From an uncultured Prevotellaceae bacterium (GTDB taxonomy: Bacteria; Bacteroidota; Bacteroidia; Bacteroidales; Bacteroidaceae): DNA of 62,225 nt. Below are positions 1 through 9,070 of this stretch, piece by piece (position 1 is the stretch's first letter; every line of letters begins with the position of its first letter). The notes below the pieces were generated by a model. It had not been told where the DNA came from. It saw only the letters and a program-made list of their open reading frames with translations, and ran no database searches. The DNA is taken from positions 1-62,225 of the forward strand of contig OMWI01000021.1 of assembly GCA_900314715.1 (NCBI GenBank). Reading direction: 5' to 3'. The position numbers were made by a program, and so were the translations under genes.

Positions 1-60
1 TTGCCCTGAGCTTTAAGCTTGTTGGTCTTTCAGACCGCCGTTTAGCGGACAACAATGATT
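1..60. other. Window edge, no gene seen
   Basis: No start, stop-terminated reading frame, promoter or T-tracted hairpin was recognised in these bases. They lie downstream of the minus-strand GH43 remnant. Confidence 0.5.
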
Positions 61-1063
61 CTATTTCTTCTTCCAATACTTTTCCAATCGTTTGGCTTCT
101 TTCTTGGTAATCTGAATGACGCTACCATGTTTGGGAGAAACGAAATTGGTGGCTTTCATCACACCCTCGTTGAATCTTCCCAATGGGGTAAACGTCTTGA
201 AGTCGGTGGTTTCCACGAATCCGAAGTTATGAGGATTGATGCTATAGATGTCGTACATCACCACCCATTTATCCTCTCCAATCCTTTTCCAAGTGTTGGG
301 CGCCTCGCAACCATTCCGTTCGGCATCAATCTGTTCGTGGTGATAGTCGTTGTAGGCATTGATGCGGTCGGAAATCATGTACTTGATTCCTCCTGGATTC
401 TCTTGTGAAACGTAGGTCATAAAATAACGACCATCAGGCATAGGACAAATATCGGCATCTAATACTTGAATCTTCTCGTCGGGATATTCAAACAGTAGTT
501 TGGGTTCTGTTTCCAAAGCCGTGAAGTCATCGTTAGCATAACTGTAATAAAGCTTAGTTCTGCCATTTGGATGTTGGCGAATGGTGAAGTAAACCATCAA
601 CTTGCCCACGGATGGGTCCCAAATCGTCTGTGGTGCCCATGCACATCCCAGTTCACCGAAGTTTTCTGGAAATGCTTCGTTGACAAACACTTCCGTATGC
701 GTCCAGTGAATCAAGTCTTTCGATTTCATCAACACCAATCCCCTGTTGTTTCCCCATCCGTATTTGTCTTCGCGTTCCCATTGCGTGGTGCGTAGTCCCC
801 GTTGTTTACCAAACACATGCAAGTCGGTCATGTGGGTCCCTGATACCCCGTTGCGCGGCTATCGAGTCACCGCCAATCACAGGCTTACCATCGTTTACGG
901 CGGTAAACGTATATCCGTCATAGCTTACAGCCATGAACAAACTATGTGTGGGATCATTGAAAAACGTAAACAGGTAGGCTCCCATCTTCTTACCTGCCAT
1001 CGTTGGTTGGCTCATCAGCAAAATCATTACGCACAGAGCCGAATAAAATGATTTCTTTTTCAT
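61..1063 (-). pseudogene. GH43-like glycosidase, broken by deletion/frameshift
   Basis: Two overlapping minus-strand frames together spell one secreted glycoside hydrolase. Frame one (1063 to 806) has a signal peptide (hydrophobic stretch about residues 5-20) and runs to GIRDPH, which carries the family's catalytic-base Asp. The second frame (831 to 61) resumes at MTDLHVFGK and holds LDADICP and CEAPNTW, which fit the pKa-modulating Asp and the acid Glu. In intact relatives, as I recall them, roughly a dozen residues separate RDPH from the TDLHVF segment, so a small out-of-frame deletion near 826-831 is more likely than a single-base slip. The gene follows the WYL regulator by 18 bp in one operon. 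Activity is unlikely unless this is an assembly error. Substrate would be an arabinose- or xylose-type linkage. Confidence 0.75.
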
Positions 1064-1081
1064 GGTTGTATATGATTATTT

Positions 1082-1993
1082 TCACTTTTTGTATCGTTCG
1101 ATAGCTTTTCTATGCCATTCAATCAATTCTTCTGCCAGAGATTGAGGTTCCAATACTTCCAACCATTCGCCACGAGAAAACAGTTTTGTCATGAAGTCAG
1201 TTGTAGGTTTAAGCCTTAATTCGAAGTCGGAATAGTCCTCCGTCTTGTTGATTTCTCGTTGGGTATGGTGCAAAGGGAGGTCACGCAGATTGTAAGGTTC
1301 ATAGCCGTATGCTCTGAGTACGATTCGTTCTGTCTTAACCTTGTCATTCACAACAATGCCATAGCTTTCACGGAAATACTCTGATGCATCAAAGTCTTCT
1401 GGCAACTTAAATTTTGTTGGTGTCATCTTCACTTCCTCCATGCGGTCAAAAGAGAATGTTGCCCAAAAACCATTAGAGAGACATCCCAAAAGATACCATC
1501 GCTGATGGAATAGTTTTACGCAATAAGGTGCCAAAGTAAAACTATTACTTGCTGGGGAGCCATAACGTCGATAGGTCATCATGACTTGTCTGTTTTCTTT
1601 CATGGCATTGATGACCAGTTGCAATTTTCCATCTCCAGAAGGAATATTCTCTAACAAGATACGATGTTGAAGGCTTTGGCTTTCTCCCAACATGTTGCTG
1701 ACACTTAGCGTCGAGAGCATCCAGTTTTGTACGGATTCTTCTCGCAATACTTCTTCATTACCAATGTAGTATTTGTTGCCATTCTTGCGGTCACACTCAA
1801 TGTATATTCCAAACATATCCTCAATGGCGCACTTGTGGCGATAGAATGTTGTGCGACTCATCTCCACGCCACCGCTCATGTCTGTCTCTACCCAACGGAT
1901 GTTGAGATCGCTGAGCGAAATTGCCTTGGCATTGAAAATGGTTTTCACCAACCAGATATATTCTTTAAATAATGTGGGAGTTGTCATGGGCAA
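1082..1993 (-). CDS. WYL-domain transcriptional regulator
   Basis: The 303-residue protein has an N-terminal winged-helix-like part (about residues 1-85, with SRTTFYRHK resembling a recognition helix) and a C-terminal WYL-type ligand-sensing domain (about 125-300; Y-x-x-Y-G, L-A-P-Y, W-Y-L-L-G). WYL regulators usually bind DNA as dimers and sense nucleotides or other small ligands. The start ATG at 1993 lies 13 bp after the DUF4298 stop, so the two genes are probably co-transcribed, and the GH43 remnant follows. Local control of sugar use is possible but unproven. Confidence 0.85.
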   Translation of the reverse strand: MPMTTPTLFKEYIWLVKTIFNAKAISLSDLNIRWVETDMSGGVEMSRTTFYRHKCAIEDMFGIYIECDRKNGNKYYIGNEEVLREESVQNWMLSTLSVSNMLGESQSLQHRILLENIPSGDGKLQLVINAMKENRQVMMTYRRYGSPASNSFTLAPYCVKLFHQRWYLLGCLSNGFWATFSFDRMEEVKMTPTKFKLPEDFDASEYFRESYGIVVNDKVKTERIVLRAYGYEPYNLRDLPLHHTQREINKTEDYSDFELRLKPTTDFMTKLFSRGEWLEVLEPQSLAEELIEWHRKAIERYKK

Positions 1994-2006
1994 TCAAATA
2001 AGTAGT

Positions 2007-2333
2007 TTATCCCTTTAGAATAGCAGTAACAACTTCTAACATACGAACGTTCAGGGAATGGTAGTCGGAAAGCACGTTCCATGCAGCATCTTCAGACAAT
2101 ACGCCGCGTTTCATGTCATGTGGAAACAATCCTGCTTCATCTGCTTCGAAGTCACTTAACCATTTATCACCACCATAATATTGGTCCAATGCAATGATAG
2201 CATCGTTGGCTTTCTCGTATTTGTCGAGTGCAGACGACAATTCCTGTATGGCTTCTGATGCTTGGTTGAGCATGGCTTCCATCTTGCTTACTCTTTCAAT
2301 AGCTTCTTGGGATAGTTGTTGGTCTTGTTTCAT
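2007..2333 (-). CDS. DUF4298 family protein
   Basis: This 108-residue acidic protein has no signal peptide. A predicted helical N-terminal half (heptad-like residues 5-50) is followed by the YYGGDKWLSDFEADEAG segment and the ...GVLSEDAAWNVL... segment, both of which I associate with DUF4298. The family's function is unknown. It is the first gene of a probable operon with the WYL regulator, 13 bp downstream. Confidence 0.75.
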   Translation of the reverse strand: MKQDQQLSQEAIERVSKMEAMLNQASEAIQELSSALDKYEKANDAIIALDQYYGGDKWLSDFEADEAGLFPHDMKRGVLSEDAAWNVLSDYHSLNVRMLEVVTAILKG

Positions 2334-2375
2334 GGTTTATGATAATATGGTGTTTTTGATGAATACTTGATGTTG

Positions 2376-2383
2376 CAAAGATA
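2376..2383 (-). promoter_or_regulatory. -7 element upstream of DUF4298/WYL operon
   Basis: Reading the minus strand gives TATCTTTG, a match to TAnnTTTG, about 43 bp before the start codon at 2333. No well-spaced TTTG -33 box was found. Confidence 0.45.
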
Positions 2384-2479
2384 GCGTTTTTGTGTAAAAA
2401 GGAGTCAATAAATTTGATGAAAAAAAGAAATCAAGATAAATTATTTTTGTTTGATAAGTATAATGTCATGATTTATGTG

Positions 2480-2487
2480 TATTTTTG
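2480..2487 (+). promoter_or_regulatory. -7 element upstream of GH3
   Basis: TATTTTTG matches TAnnTTTG. The nearest TTTG boxes (2446-2449, 2450-2453) are a few bases too far upstream for the usual spacing. The leader to ATG 2530 would be about 40 nt. Confidence 0.5.
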
Positions 2488-2529
2488 TAACCAAACTATT
2501 AACGTGATAAAAATATAGACACTATAATT

Positions 2530-4674
2530 ATGAAACGATTTATTTTTTTGACTATGTTGACTACAGCAGTATCGGCATCTGCCCAAGAAGCCTTGAGCCA
2601 ACTTGAGCAACAGGCAACAGACATCATCAAACAGATGACGTTGGAAGAGAAATTTTCGCAAATGATGAACGAAACCCCAGGTATCAGTCGGTTGGGAATA
2701 GAACCATACGATTGGTGGAACGAGGCTCTTCATGGGGTGGCACGAAGCGGTAGGGCAACGGTCTTTCCGCAACCTATTGGCATGGGAGCTACATTTGATC
2801 CCGACTTGGTAAAAGAGGTAGGAGACGCCATTGCAACGGAAGGACGTGCCAAGTACATCGTTGCGCGAAAGAACAAGAATTACGCACGTTATACGGGTTT
2901 GACATTCTGGAGTCCGAACATAAACATCTTCAGGGATCCACGTTGGGGTAGGGGAATGGAGACATACGGTGAAGACCCATATCTTACGGGTACGATGGGA
3001 ACGGCTTTCGTACAAGGAATACAAGGTGATGATCCCGTCTATCTGAAAGCTGCTGCTTGCGGTAAACACTATGCCGTTCACTCAGGACCAGAAGCCACGC
3101 GCCATTCGGTGAACGTGGAACCATCGAAACGCGATTTGTGGGAGACCTATCTTCCTGCATTCAAGATGTTGGTTGAAAAAGGCAAGGTGGAAATCATCAT
3201 GGGAGCATACAACCGTGTTTATGGCGAAAGTGCATCAGGTAGTAAGTTCCTCCTTACGGATATATTGCGCAACCAATGGGGATTCAAGGGACACATCGTG
3301 AGTGATTGTGGCGCGGTGACCGATATCTATAGTGGACATAAGATAGCGAAGACCGAAGCTGAGGCTTGTGCCATTGCCATAAAAGCGGGTTTGAACGTAG
3401 AATGCGGTACTACCTTCAAGGCATTGAAGACTGCTTTGGATGAACAACTTTTGACAGAGGCAGATATAGATAAAGCCTTGATGCCATTGATGATGACCAG
3501 ATTGAAACTCGGATTGTTGAAACCCGATAAACAATGTCCATATAATGACATGGATGAGAGCGTGATTGGTTCGGAAAAACATATTGCCTTGGCAAGAAAA
3601 GTAGCCGAGGAGAGTATGGTGCTGTTGAAAAACGATGGCGTGTTGCCTTTGAAAAAAGACATCAAGACATTGTTCGTAACGGGTGCTGGTGCTGCTGACG
3701 CTTTTTGGTTGATGGGTAACTACTTTGGCATTTCAGACCGTTATTGTACCTATCTGCAAGGAATCGTGTCGAAGGTAAGCAACGGAACGGCAGTTAACTA
3801 TCGTCCTGGCGTGTTGGAAAGTACGCCTACGCGCAATAAGATTAATTGGGCGGTAGATGAAGCTGCTGGAGCAGATTATACTATCGTAGTGATGGGAAAC
3901 AACGGTAATCTGGAAGGAGAGGAAGGCGAAGCCATTGACTCCGAACGTGGTGACCGTGATGGAATCTGTTTGCCAGAGAGTCAGATGAAGTTCTTGCGCG
4001 ATATCTATGCGCTCAAGAAGAGTGGCATCATCGTGGTGTTGACGGGAGGTAGTCCTGTTGATGTAAGGGAAATATCACAAATGGCAGATGCCATCATCAT
4101 GGCCTGGTATCCAGGACAAGAAGGAGGTTATGCACTTGGTGACTTGATATTTGGAGATGCAAACTTCTCTGGTAAGTTGCCCGTTACTTTCCCTGCTGAT
4201 GGTAAACTCTTGCCCGATTTTGAAGATTATTCGATGAAAGGTCGCACCTATAAATATATGACAGATAATATCTTCTATCCGTTTGGTTTCGGACTTAATT
4301 ATGGAAAGGTGGAATATGGCGATTTGAAGGTTATCGCCAACAAGAAAACGGGTGCTACCGTGTCTGTGACTTTGACAAACAACTCTTCATGGAGTGTAAC
4401 GGAGATTCCGCAAGTATATGTCTCGGCACCAGGTGCAGGCGTTTCGGCTCCCTTGCAACAATTGGCAAGTTTCCAACGTGTGACAGTAGAACCAGGAAAG
4501 AGTGTGGAAGTGCGTTTCGATGTTCCCGTTGAACGATTGATGACCGTGCAAGAAGATGGCAGTTCGAAACTTGTTCGTGGCGAATATGTCTTTACGGTGG
4601 CTAATGCCGCTCCTTCAATGAGAAATGAAGAATTGGGAGTGAGTGCCTTGAGTGCAAAGGTGAAGATGAAGTAA
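2530..4674 (+). CDS. GH3 beta-xylosidase/beta-glucosidase-type enzyme
   Basis: The 714-residue product has a signal peptide (residues 1-18, cleavage near SASAQ), a GH3 N-terminal TIM-barrel domain (about 30-330), a C-terminal alpha/beta domain (about 355-590) and a fibronectin-III-like tail (about 605-705). The expected nucleophile is D259 in IVSDCGAV. NIFRDPRWGRGMETYGEDP and KHYAVHSGPE are substrate-pocket motifs, and the EGEEGEAIDSERGD loop may carry the acid/base Glu. FPQPIGMGATFDP resembles bacterial xylosidases. It lacks the PA14 insert present in many Prevotella GH3s. Probable role is exo-cleavage of beta-linked xylo- or gluco-oligosaccharides in the periplasm. The exact sugar is not decided by sequence. 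Confidence 0.9.
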   Translation: MKRFIFLTMLTTAVSASAQEALSQLEQQATDIIKQMTLEEKFSQMMNETPGISRLGIEPYDWWNEALHGVARSGRATVFPQPIGMGATFDPDLVKEVGDAIATEGRAKYIVARKNKNYARYTGLTFWSPNINIFRDPRWGRGMETYGEDPYLTGTMGTAFVQGIQGDDPVYLKAAACGKHYAVHSGPEATRHSVNVEPSKRDLWETYLPAFKMLVEKGKVEIIMGAYNRVYGESASGSKFLLTDILRNQWGFKGHIVSDCGAVTDIYSGHKIAKTEAEACAIAIKAGLNVECGTTFKALKTALDEQLLTEADIDKALMPLMMTRLKLGLLKPDKQCPYNDMDESVIGSEKHIALARKVAEESMVLLKNDGVLPLKKDIKTLFVTGAGAADAFWLMGNYFGISDRYCTYLQGIVSKVSNGTAVNYRPGVLESTPTRNKINWAVDEAAGADYTIVVMGNNGNLEGEEGEAIDSERGDRDGICLPESQMKFLRDIYALKKSGIIVVLTGGSPVDVREISQMADAIIMAWYPGQEGGYALGDLIFGDANFSGKLPVTFPADGKLLPDFEDYSMKGRTYKYMTDNIFYPFGFGLNYGKVEYGDLKVIANKKTGATVSVTLTNNSSWSVTEIPQVYVSAPGAGVSAPLQQLASFQRVTVEPGKSVEVRFDVPVERLMTVQEDGSSKLVRGEYVFTVANAAPSMRNEELGVSALSAKVKMK

Positions 4675-4704
4675 TATCTTTAGTGTCAATATCATAAACT
4701 TGAA

Positions 4705-4738
4705 AAATCCGATGAGTAGTTTTCTGCTCATCGGATTT
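4705..4738. terminator. Bidirectional terminator between GH3 and acyl-CoA dehydrogenase
   Basis: A 12-bp perfect stem (AAATCCGATGAG and its complement, 4705-4716 with 4727-4738) with a 10-nt loop sits between convergent genes. Short A and T runs flank it. Confidence 0.8.
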
Positions 4739-4757
4739 CTTATAAGTGTCGATTGTC

Positions 4758-6497
4758 TTATGCTTCTACGGGAGCTTCAGCAGCCTTGAAACTTTCCAAG
4801 TCTTCTACGTGGAAGTTCTTGATGTATGCTGCCTTGCCAATCACATTCTCTTCTGCCATGCGAACATATACGTTAGCAGACTTCTCGAACAATTCGGGAG
4901 CCTTGGCTGCATCGCGGATGATGAGCAAAGACATCACGAGTTCGCAAGTCATATCATAGAGACGACGAGCAAGGAAGTCGAAAGCGTCTTGGTTGCCTAA
5001 TTCCTTAGCGTAAGTAAGTGCATCTTCGTAAATGGGGATGAGCTTTTCTACGCGGGCTTTTAGGGCGGTTAGGTTAGTTGTGACATTGTCACAACATACG
5101 GAACTGGCCATTTCCTTGATATTTTGCAGCATCGTGCCGTTGCTGATGTAGCGGATGGCTGCTACCACTTGCAGCTGTGTCGTTCCCTCATAGATGGAGA
5201 AGATACGAGCGTCGCGATATAGGCGCTGGCTCTTGTATTCCATGATGAAACCAGAACCACCATGAATGCTGATGGCATCATACGCATTTTGGTTGGCGTA
5301 TTCTGAGTTCATACCTTTAGCCAATGGTGTGAAAGCATCAGCCAAACGTTGGTATTTCTTCATCTCTTGCTTCTCCTCGGGAGTCAGTTTACGGTCGCGC
5401 TCGATGTCTTCCAAACATTTGTAAATATCAACATAACAAGCCGTTTGATAAAGTAATGAACGACCAGCGTCAAGTTTTGCCTTCATGCGAGAGAGCATAT
5501 CATAGACAGCAGGGAAGTTGATAATCTTATCGCCGAATTGTTGACGTTCCTTTGCGTAAGCTAAAGCCTCATTGTAAGCCTCTTGTTCTACGCCTACCGA
5601 TTGAGCGGCAATGCCCAAGCGAGCACCATTCATCAACGCCATTACATATTTAATTAGTCCCAAGCGTGTGCTTCCGCAGAGTTCTGCCTTGGCATTCTTG
5701 TATGTTAACTCACATGTAGGTGAACCGTGAATACCAAGTTTATGCTCAATGTGACGCACGTTTACGCCACCATTACGCTTGTCGTAGATAAACATGGAAA
5801 GACCACGTCCGTCTTTGGTGCCTTCTTCAGAACGAGCCAAAACAAGGTGAATGTCAGAGTCACCATTGGTGATGAAACGCTTCACACCATTCAAACGCCA
5901 ACAATTATCCTTCTCGTCGAAGGTTGCTTTCAACATCACACGTTGAAGGTCAGAACCAGCATCTGGTTCGGTTAAGTCCATAGACATTCCTTCTCCAGCG
6001 CATACACGAGGAATATACTTCTGACGTTGTTCCTCAGAACCAAACTCATAGAGTGTGTCGATACAACTCTGCAAGCTCCAGATGTTTTGGAAACCAGCAT
6101 CTGCGGCAGAGATAATCTCTGAAAGCATCGAGAACACAGCGTTTGGTAAGTTTAAACCTCCGTATCTACGAGGCATGGAAACACCCCAAAGGCCAGCCTT
6201 ACGTGTAGCGTCAAGGTTCTCAAACGTTTTAGAGGCATAAATCATACGTCCGTTTTCGAGGTGTGGACCTTCCAAGTCAACGCTCTCAGAATTAGGAGCT
6301 ATGATGTTTGCAGCCACGTCGCCAGTGATGTCGAGAATCTGCTTGTAGTTCTCAATCGCATCGCCCAAGTCAACGGGTGCGTAGTCATATTCTTTCGCAT
6401 CAGCGAAACCCTTTTCTTTCAGCTCAACAATACGAGCCATCAAGGGATGGTTGAGATAGAACCCTATCTCGGGGTGGTCACTATAATAGTTTGCCAT
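4758..6497 (-). CDS. Acyl-CoA dehydrogenase, long form
   Basis: The 579-residue flavoprotein oxidises an acyl-CoA to the 2-enoyl-CoA and passes electrons to ETF. MDLTEPDAGSD and the ITNGD region are the FAD and substrate loops. SIYEGTTQLQ carries the Glu at the usual catalytic-base position of the family. It is roughly 200 residues longer than classical short-chain enzymes, with a helical C-terminal extension after about residue 470, as in long ACAD forms. The ETF subunits are encoded upstream on the same strand, with two tiny membrane proteins between, so the cluster is probably one electron-transfer unit. No crotonase or thiolase gene is nearby, so the acyl substrate cannot be named. Confidence 0.9.
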   Translation of the reverse strand: MANYYSDHPEIGFYLNHPLMARIVELKEKGFADAKEYDYAPVDLGDAIENYKQILDITGDVAANIIAPNSESVDLEGPHLENGRMIYASKTFENLDATRKAGLWGVSMPRRYGGLNLPNAVFSMLSEIISAADAGFQNIWSLQSCIDTLYEFGSEEQRQKYIPRVCAGEGMSMDLTEPDAGSDLQRVMLKATFDEKDNCWRLNGVKRFITNGDSDIHLVLARSEEGTKDGRGLSMFIYDKRNGGVNVRHIEHKLGIHGSPTCELTYKNAKAELCGSTRLGLIKYVMALMNGARLGIAAQSVGVEQEAYNEALAYAKERQQFGDKIINFPAVYDMLSRMKAKLDAGRSLLYQTACYVDIYKCLEDIERDRKLTPEEKQEMKKYQRLADAFTPLAKGMNSEYANQNAYDAISIHGGSGFIMEYKSQRLYRDARIFSIYEGTTQLQVVAAIRYISNGTMLQNIKEMASSVCCDNVTTNLTALKARVEKLIPIYEDALTYAKELGNQDAFDFLARRLYDMTCELVMSLLIIRDAAKAPELFEKSANVYVRMAEENVIGKAAYIKNFHVEDLESFKAAEAPVEA

Positions 6498-6500
6498 AAT

Positions 6501-6704
6501 TCAATATTTATAAATCATAATAATGATAAAACCTAAAGCAAAAAGAGAAGCAAGTGTAACGATGGTCCATTTGATTATCTTGTTCTTGATTTTATGGTAT
6601 GCAAACATTGCTATGATGATGCAAATCAGGGCTAAGTCCAATACCCCATTCCACGGATAGTGTGGATGACCATGACCATGAATCAAGAAAAGCGAGGACC
6701 ACAT
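6501..6704 (-). CDS. Small His-rich two-helix membrane protein
   Basis: The 67-residue product begins with a His-rich segment (HGHGHPH, residues 9-15) followed by two hydrophobic helices (about 21-37 and 45-65) joined by a Lys-rich turn. It ends 3 bp before the acyl-CoA dehydrogenase start, so it is tightly linked to that gene. I do not recognise the family. A membrane docking or assembly role for the dehydrogenase/ETF unit is only inferred from position. Confidence 0.6.
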   Translation of the reverse strand: MWSSLFLIHGHGHPHYPWNGVLDLALICIIIAMFAYHKIKNKIIKWTIVTLASLFALGFIIIMIYKY

Positions 6705-6750
6705 TTACTTACTAATTTGTTTATAATACTTAATCAATTACTTATTATCT

Positions 6751-6915
6751 TTATTTTAATCCTTTAAAGGTCTCATAGAAACGGATGGAGAAGAAAATTG
6801 CAAGGATTTCATTGAGAACCTTTCTCCAAATCGCCTTATCAGGATCAAGCGACAACCAAATAGAAGCGATGACCAAGAGTGCATAAACAATAAGTAATAA
6901 AACTTGTTTCTTCAT
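6751..6915 (-). CDS. Tiny membrane protein, 54 residues
   Basis: The frame starts at ATG 6915, one base after the etfA stop, and ends at TAA 6751. It encodes a hydrophobic helix (about residues 4-22), a charged segment (DPDKAIWRK) and a second weak amphipathic helix. Position between etfA and a second small membrane protein, with no intergenic gap to etfA, supports a real gene. The family was not recognised. Confidence 0.55.
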   Translation of the reverse strand: MKKQVLLLIVYALLVIASIWLSLDPDKAIWRKVLNEILAIFFSIRFYETFKGLK

Positions 6916-6916
6916 C

Positions 6917-7939
6917 TTACTTGCTATTCTGCTTATAATACTTAATCAGTTTGGGAACAACTTCCTCAACCGTTCCAACAATCACGTAGTCGGCTATGCG
7001 ATTGATAGGAGCATCAGGATCACTATTTACAGAAATGATAATACCAGAGTCCTGCATACCAGCGATGTGCTGAATCTGTCCAGAGATACCGCAGGCTATA
7101 TAAACCTTTGGGTGAACGGTAACACCAGTTTGTCCAATCTGACGGTCGTGGTCAATCCAACCAGCATCTACGGCTGCACGAGAACCACCTACTTCACCGT
7201 GAAGTACTTTGGCAAGTTGGAAGAGTTGGTCAAAACCTTCCTTAGAACCAACACCATAACCACCAGCAACTACGATAGGCGCACCTTTCAGATTGTGCTT
7301 GGCAGCTTCTACGTGGTGGTCGAGTACCTTTACGACGAAAGCTTCAGCCGATACATATTTAGAAACTTCTGGATAAACCACCTCTTTCTTGCATTCACCC
7401 TCATAAATAGCCTTTTGCATCACACCACTACGCACGGTCGCCATTTGTGGACGATGGTCGGGATTCACGATGGTTGCTACGATGTTTCCACCGAAAGCGG
7501 GACGAATCTGATAGAGTAAGTTTTCGTAAACCTTATTATTCTTCTTGTCCTCGTACGAACCAATTTCCAATTCCGTGCAATCAGCTGTTAAACCACTGGT
7601 AAGTGAAGAACTTACACGAGGTCCTAAATCACGACCGATAACGGTTGCACCCATTAAGCAAATCTGTGGTTGTTCTTCTTTGAAGAGATTGACAAGAATA
7701 TCGGTATGTGGTGCGGAAGTATAAGGGAATAATCCTTCTCCATCGAAAACAAATAGTTTATCAACACCGTATGGAAGAATCTGCTCTTCTACTTGTCCCT
7801 TAATGCCAGTACCTGCAACTACTGCATGTAGTTCTACGCCTAATTCATTGGCCAATTTACGACCCTTGGTCAAGAGTTCCTGGGAAACCTCGGCAACGTT
7901 TGTGCCTTCTACTTCTATATATACAAAAACGTTCTGCAT
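6917..7939 (-). CDS. etfA: Electron transfer flavoprotein subunit alpha
   Basis: The 340-residue protein has the ETF alpha/beta N-terminal domain and the C-terminal FAD-binding domain. Diagnostic stretches are VGGSRAAVDAGW, IGQTGVTVHPKVYIACGISG and SVNSDPDAPINRIADYVI. With EtfB it accepts electrons from acyl-CoA dehydrogenases. It lies 23 bp after etfB in the same direction and belongs to the etfB-etfA-small ORFs-ACAD operon. Confidence 0.95.
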   Translation of the reverse strand: MQNVFVYIEVEGTNVAEVSQELLTKGRKLANELGVELHAVVAGTGIKGQVEEQILPYGVDKLFVFDGEGLFPYTSAPHTDILVNLFKEEQPQICLMGATVIGRDLGPRVSSSLTSGLTADCTELEIGSYEDKKNNKVYENLLYQIRPAFGGNIVATIVNPDHRPQMATVRSGVMQKAIYEGECKKEVVYPEVSKYVSAEAFVVKVLDHHVEAAKHNLKGAPIVVAGGYGVGSKEGFDQLFQLAKVLHGEVGGSRAAVDAGWIDHDRQIGQTGVTVHPKVYIACGISGQIQHIAGMQDSGIIISVNSDPDAPINRIADYVIVGTVEEVVPKLIKYYKQNSK

Positions 7940-7962
7940 GTCTTAACCGATGATTTTTTCGT

Positions 7963-8796
7963 TTAACAATTCTTGACATCGGCACTTGTCAATGTCTTTG
8001 ATTCTTTCGCTTGGAAGACGATATTCTTCACGGCTTTCACCTTTGTTGGCGAACCAGCCAAACCGCATTGTTGTGGGTCTCCATCAACATCGGCTACGCT
8101 CCATTGATTCAACGTCAAGTAAGGACGCTCCTCATAGAGGTTATCGTAAGACGTGCCTTCGGCAGGTCTTTCCATCGGACAGGTAGCTCGCTTGTATTTC
8201 ATCACGAGTTTAGCGTTCTGAGGACGACAAGGTGCCGCACTTCCGTTTACGGTAATCACTACGGGCAGTGGAGCTTCCACTGTCTCTACGCCACCATCGA
8301 TGACGCGGCGGATAAGAGCCTTTCCGTCTTCTACTTTCAGTATTTCCTCAGCGTATGTCACTTGGTTTAATCCGAGTTTCTGAGCTACTTGTGGACCTAC
8401 TTGTGCCGTATCTCCATCAATTGCCTGACGTCCGCCAACTACGATGTCAACATCGCCAATCTTCTTGACAGCTGTTGCCAATGCGTAAGAGGTAGCCAAT
8501 GTATCGGCACCTGCAAACAATCTGTCGGTAAGCAACCATCCCGTGTCGGCACCACGGTAAAGTCCTTGGCGAATGATTTCGCCTGCACGTGGAGGACCCA
8601 TCGTTAGGATTCCTACTGTTGAACCTGGATTTTGCTCTTTCAATCTAAGGGCTTGTTCCAAGGCATTCAAGTCTTCTGGATTGAAGATGGCAGGCAAAGC
8701 AGCACGGTTGACAGTACCTTCAGCTGTCATTGCGTCTTTACCTACGTTTCTTGTGTCGGGTACTTGTTTTGCAAGTACTACAATCTTTAAAGCCAT
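7963..8796 (-). CDS. etfB: Electron transfer flavoprotein subunit beta
   Basis: This 277-residue subunit shows the ETF-beta motifs KQVPDT near the N-terminus, LEQALRLKE, and VGGRQAIDGDTAQVGPQ, the loop typical of the family. It is the first gene of the acyl-CoA dehydrogenase operon, served by a well-spaced promoter at 8842-8872. Whether this ETF is classical or electron-bifurcating cannot be told by eye. Confidence 0.95.
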   Translation of the reverse strand: MALKIVVLAKQVPDTRNVGKDAMTAEGTVNRAALPAIFNPEDLNALEQALRLKEQNPGSTVGILTMGPPRAGEIIRQGLYRGADTGWLLTDRLFAGADTLATSYALATAVKKIGDVDIVVGGRQAIDGDTAQVGPQVAQKLGLNQVTYAEEILKVEDGKALIRRVIDGGVETVEAPLPVVITVNGSAAPCRPQNAKLVMKYKRATCPMERPAEGTSYDNLYEERPYLTLNQWSVADVDGDPQQCGLAGSPTKVKAVKNIVFQAKESKTLTSADVKNC

Positions 8797-8841
8797 ATAA
8801 AATATTTATGTGATTTAATATAATATCCTAAAAATCAGCCG

Positions 8842-8872
8842 CAAAATTACTAACTTTTTACTGAGTGGCAAA
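8842..8872 (-). promoter_or_regulatory. Promoter of the etfB operon
   Basis: On the minus strand a TTTG -33 box (8869-8872) is followed after 19 bp by TAATTTTG (8842-8849), matching the Bacteroidetes consensus. Leader length to ATG 8796 is about 40 nt. Confidence 0.75.
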
Positions 8873-8909
8873 ATAAAAGTGGCTAAAAACGACCGAACGG
8901 GGATTTGGC

Positions 8910-8935
8910 TTGCACAAAGTTGCAAGTTTGTGCAA
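8910..8935. promoter_or_regulatory. Near-perfect 26-bp palindrome, possible operator
   Basis: TTGCACAAA and TTTGTGCAA arms surround a TGCA core, so TGCA recurs every 10 bp (8911, 8921, 8931). It lies between the divergent etfB and esterase promoters, upstream of both. A regulator-binding site is inferred from symmetry and position only. Confidence 0.4.
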
Positions 8936-8946
8936 TGTTTTTTGCG

Positions 8947-9038
8947 GTTTAGGTGTCGTAAACGATATGTTTAGCGCGTCTAAACAATATATTTAGGTCT
9001 GCTAAACATATCGTTTGTTGAGCCTAAATGATATGTTT
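8947..9038. repeat. 22-bp-period dyad array A (AAAC-N5-GTTT, N9)
   Basis: AAAC/AAAT tetramers start at 8960, 8982, 9004 and 9026, exactly 22 bp apart. Their GTTT/ATTT partners start at 8969, 8991, 9013 and 9035, with an extra GTTT at 8947. Each 13-bp unit is an imperfect dyad, and the 9-nt linkers differ. The array lies between divergent promoters, not in a coding region. Confidence 0.85.
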
Positions 9039-9070
9039 GTTTGCATTTACTTTTATTATTCAATTCATTT

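Noticed and set aside
2473-3081. 202-residue minus-strand frame within GH3
   Set aside because: It is antisense to the conserved GH3 catalytic domain, with no domain of its own.
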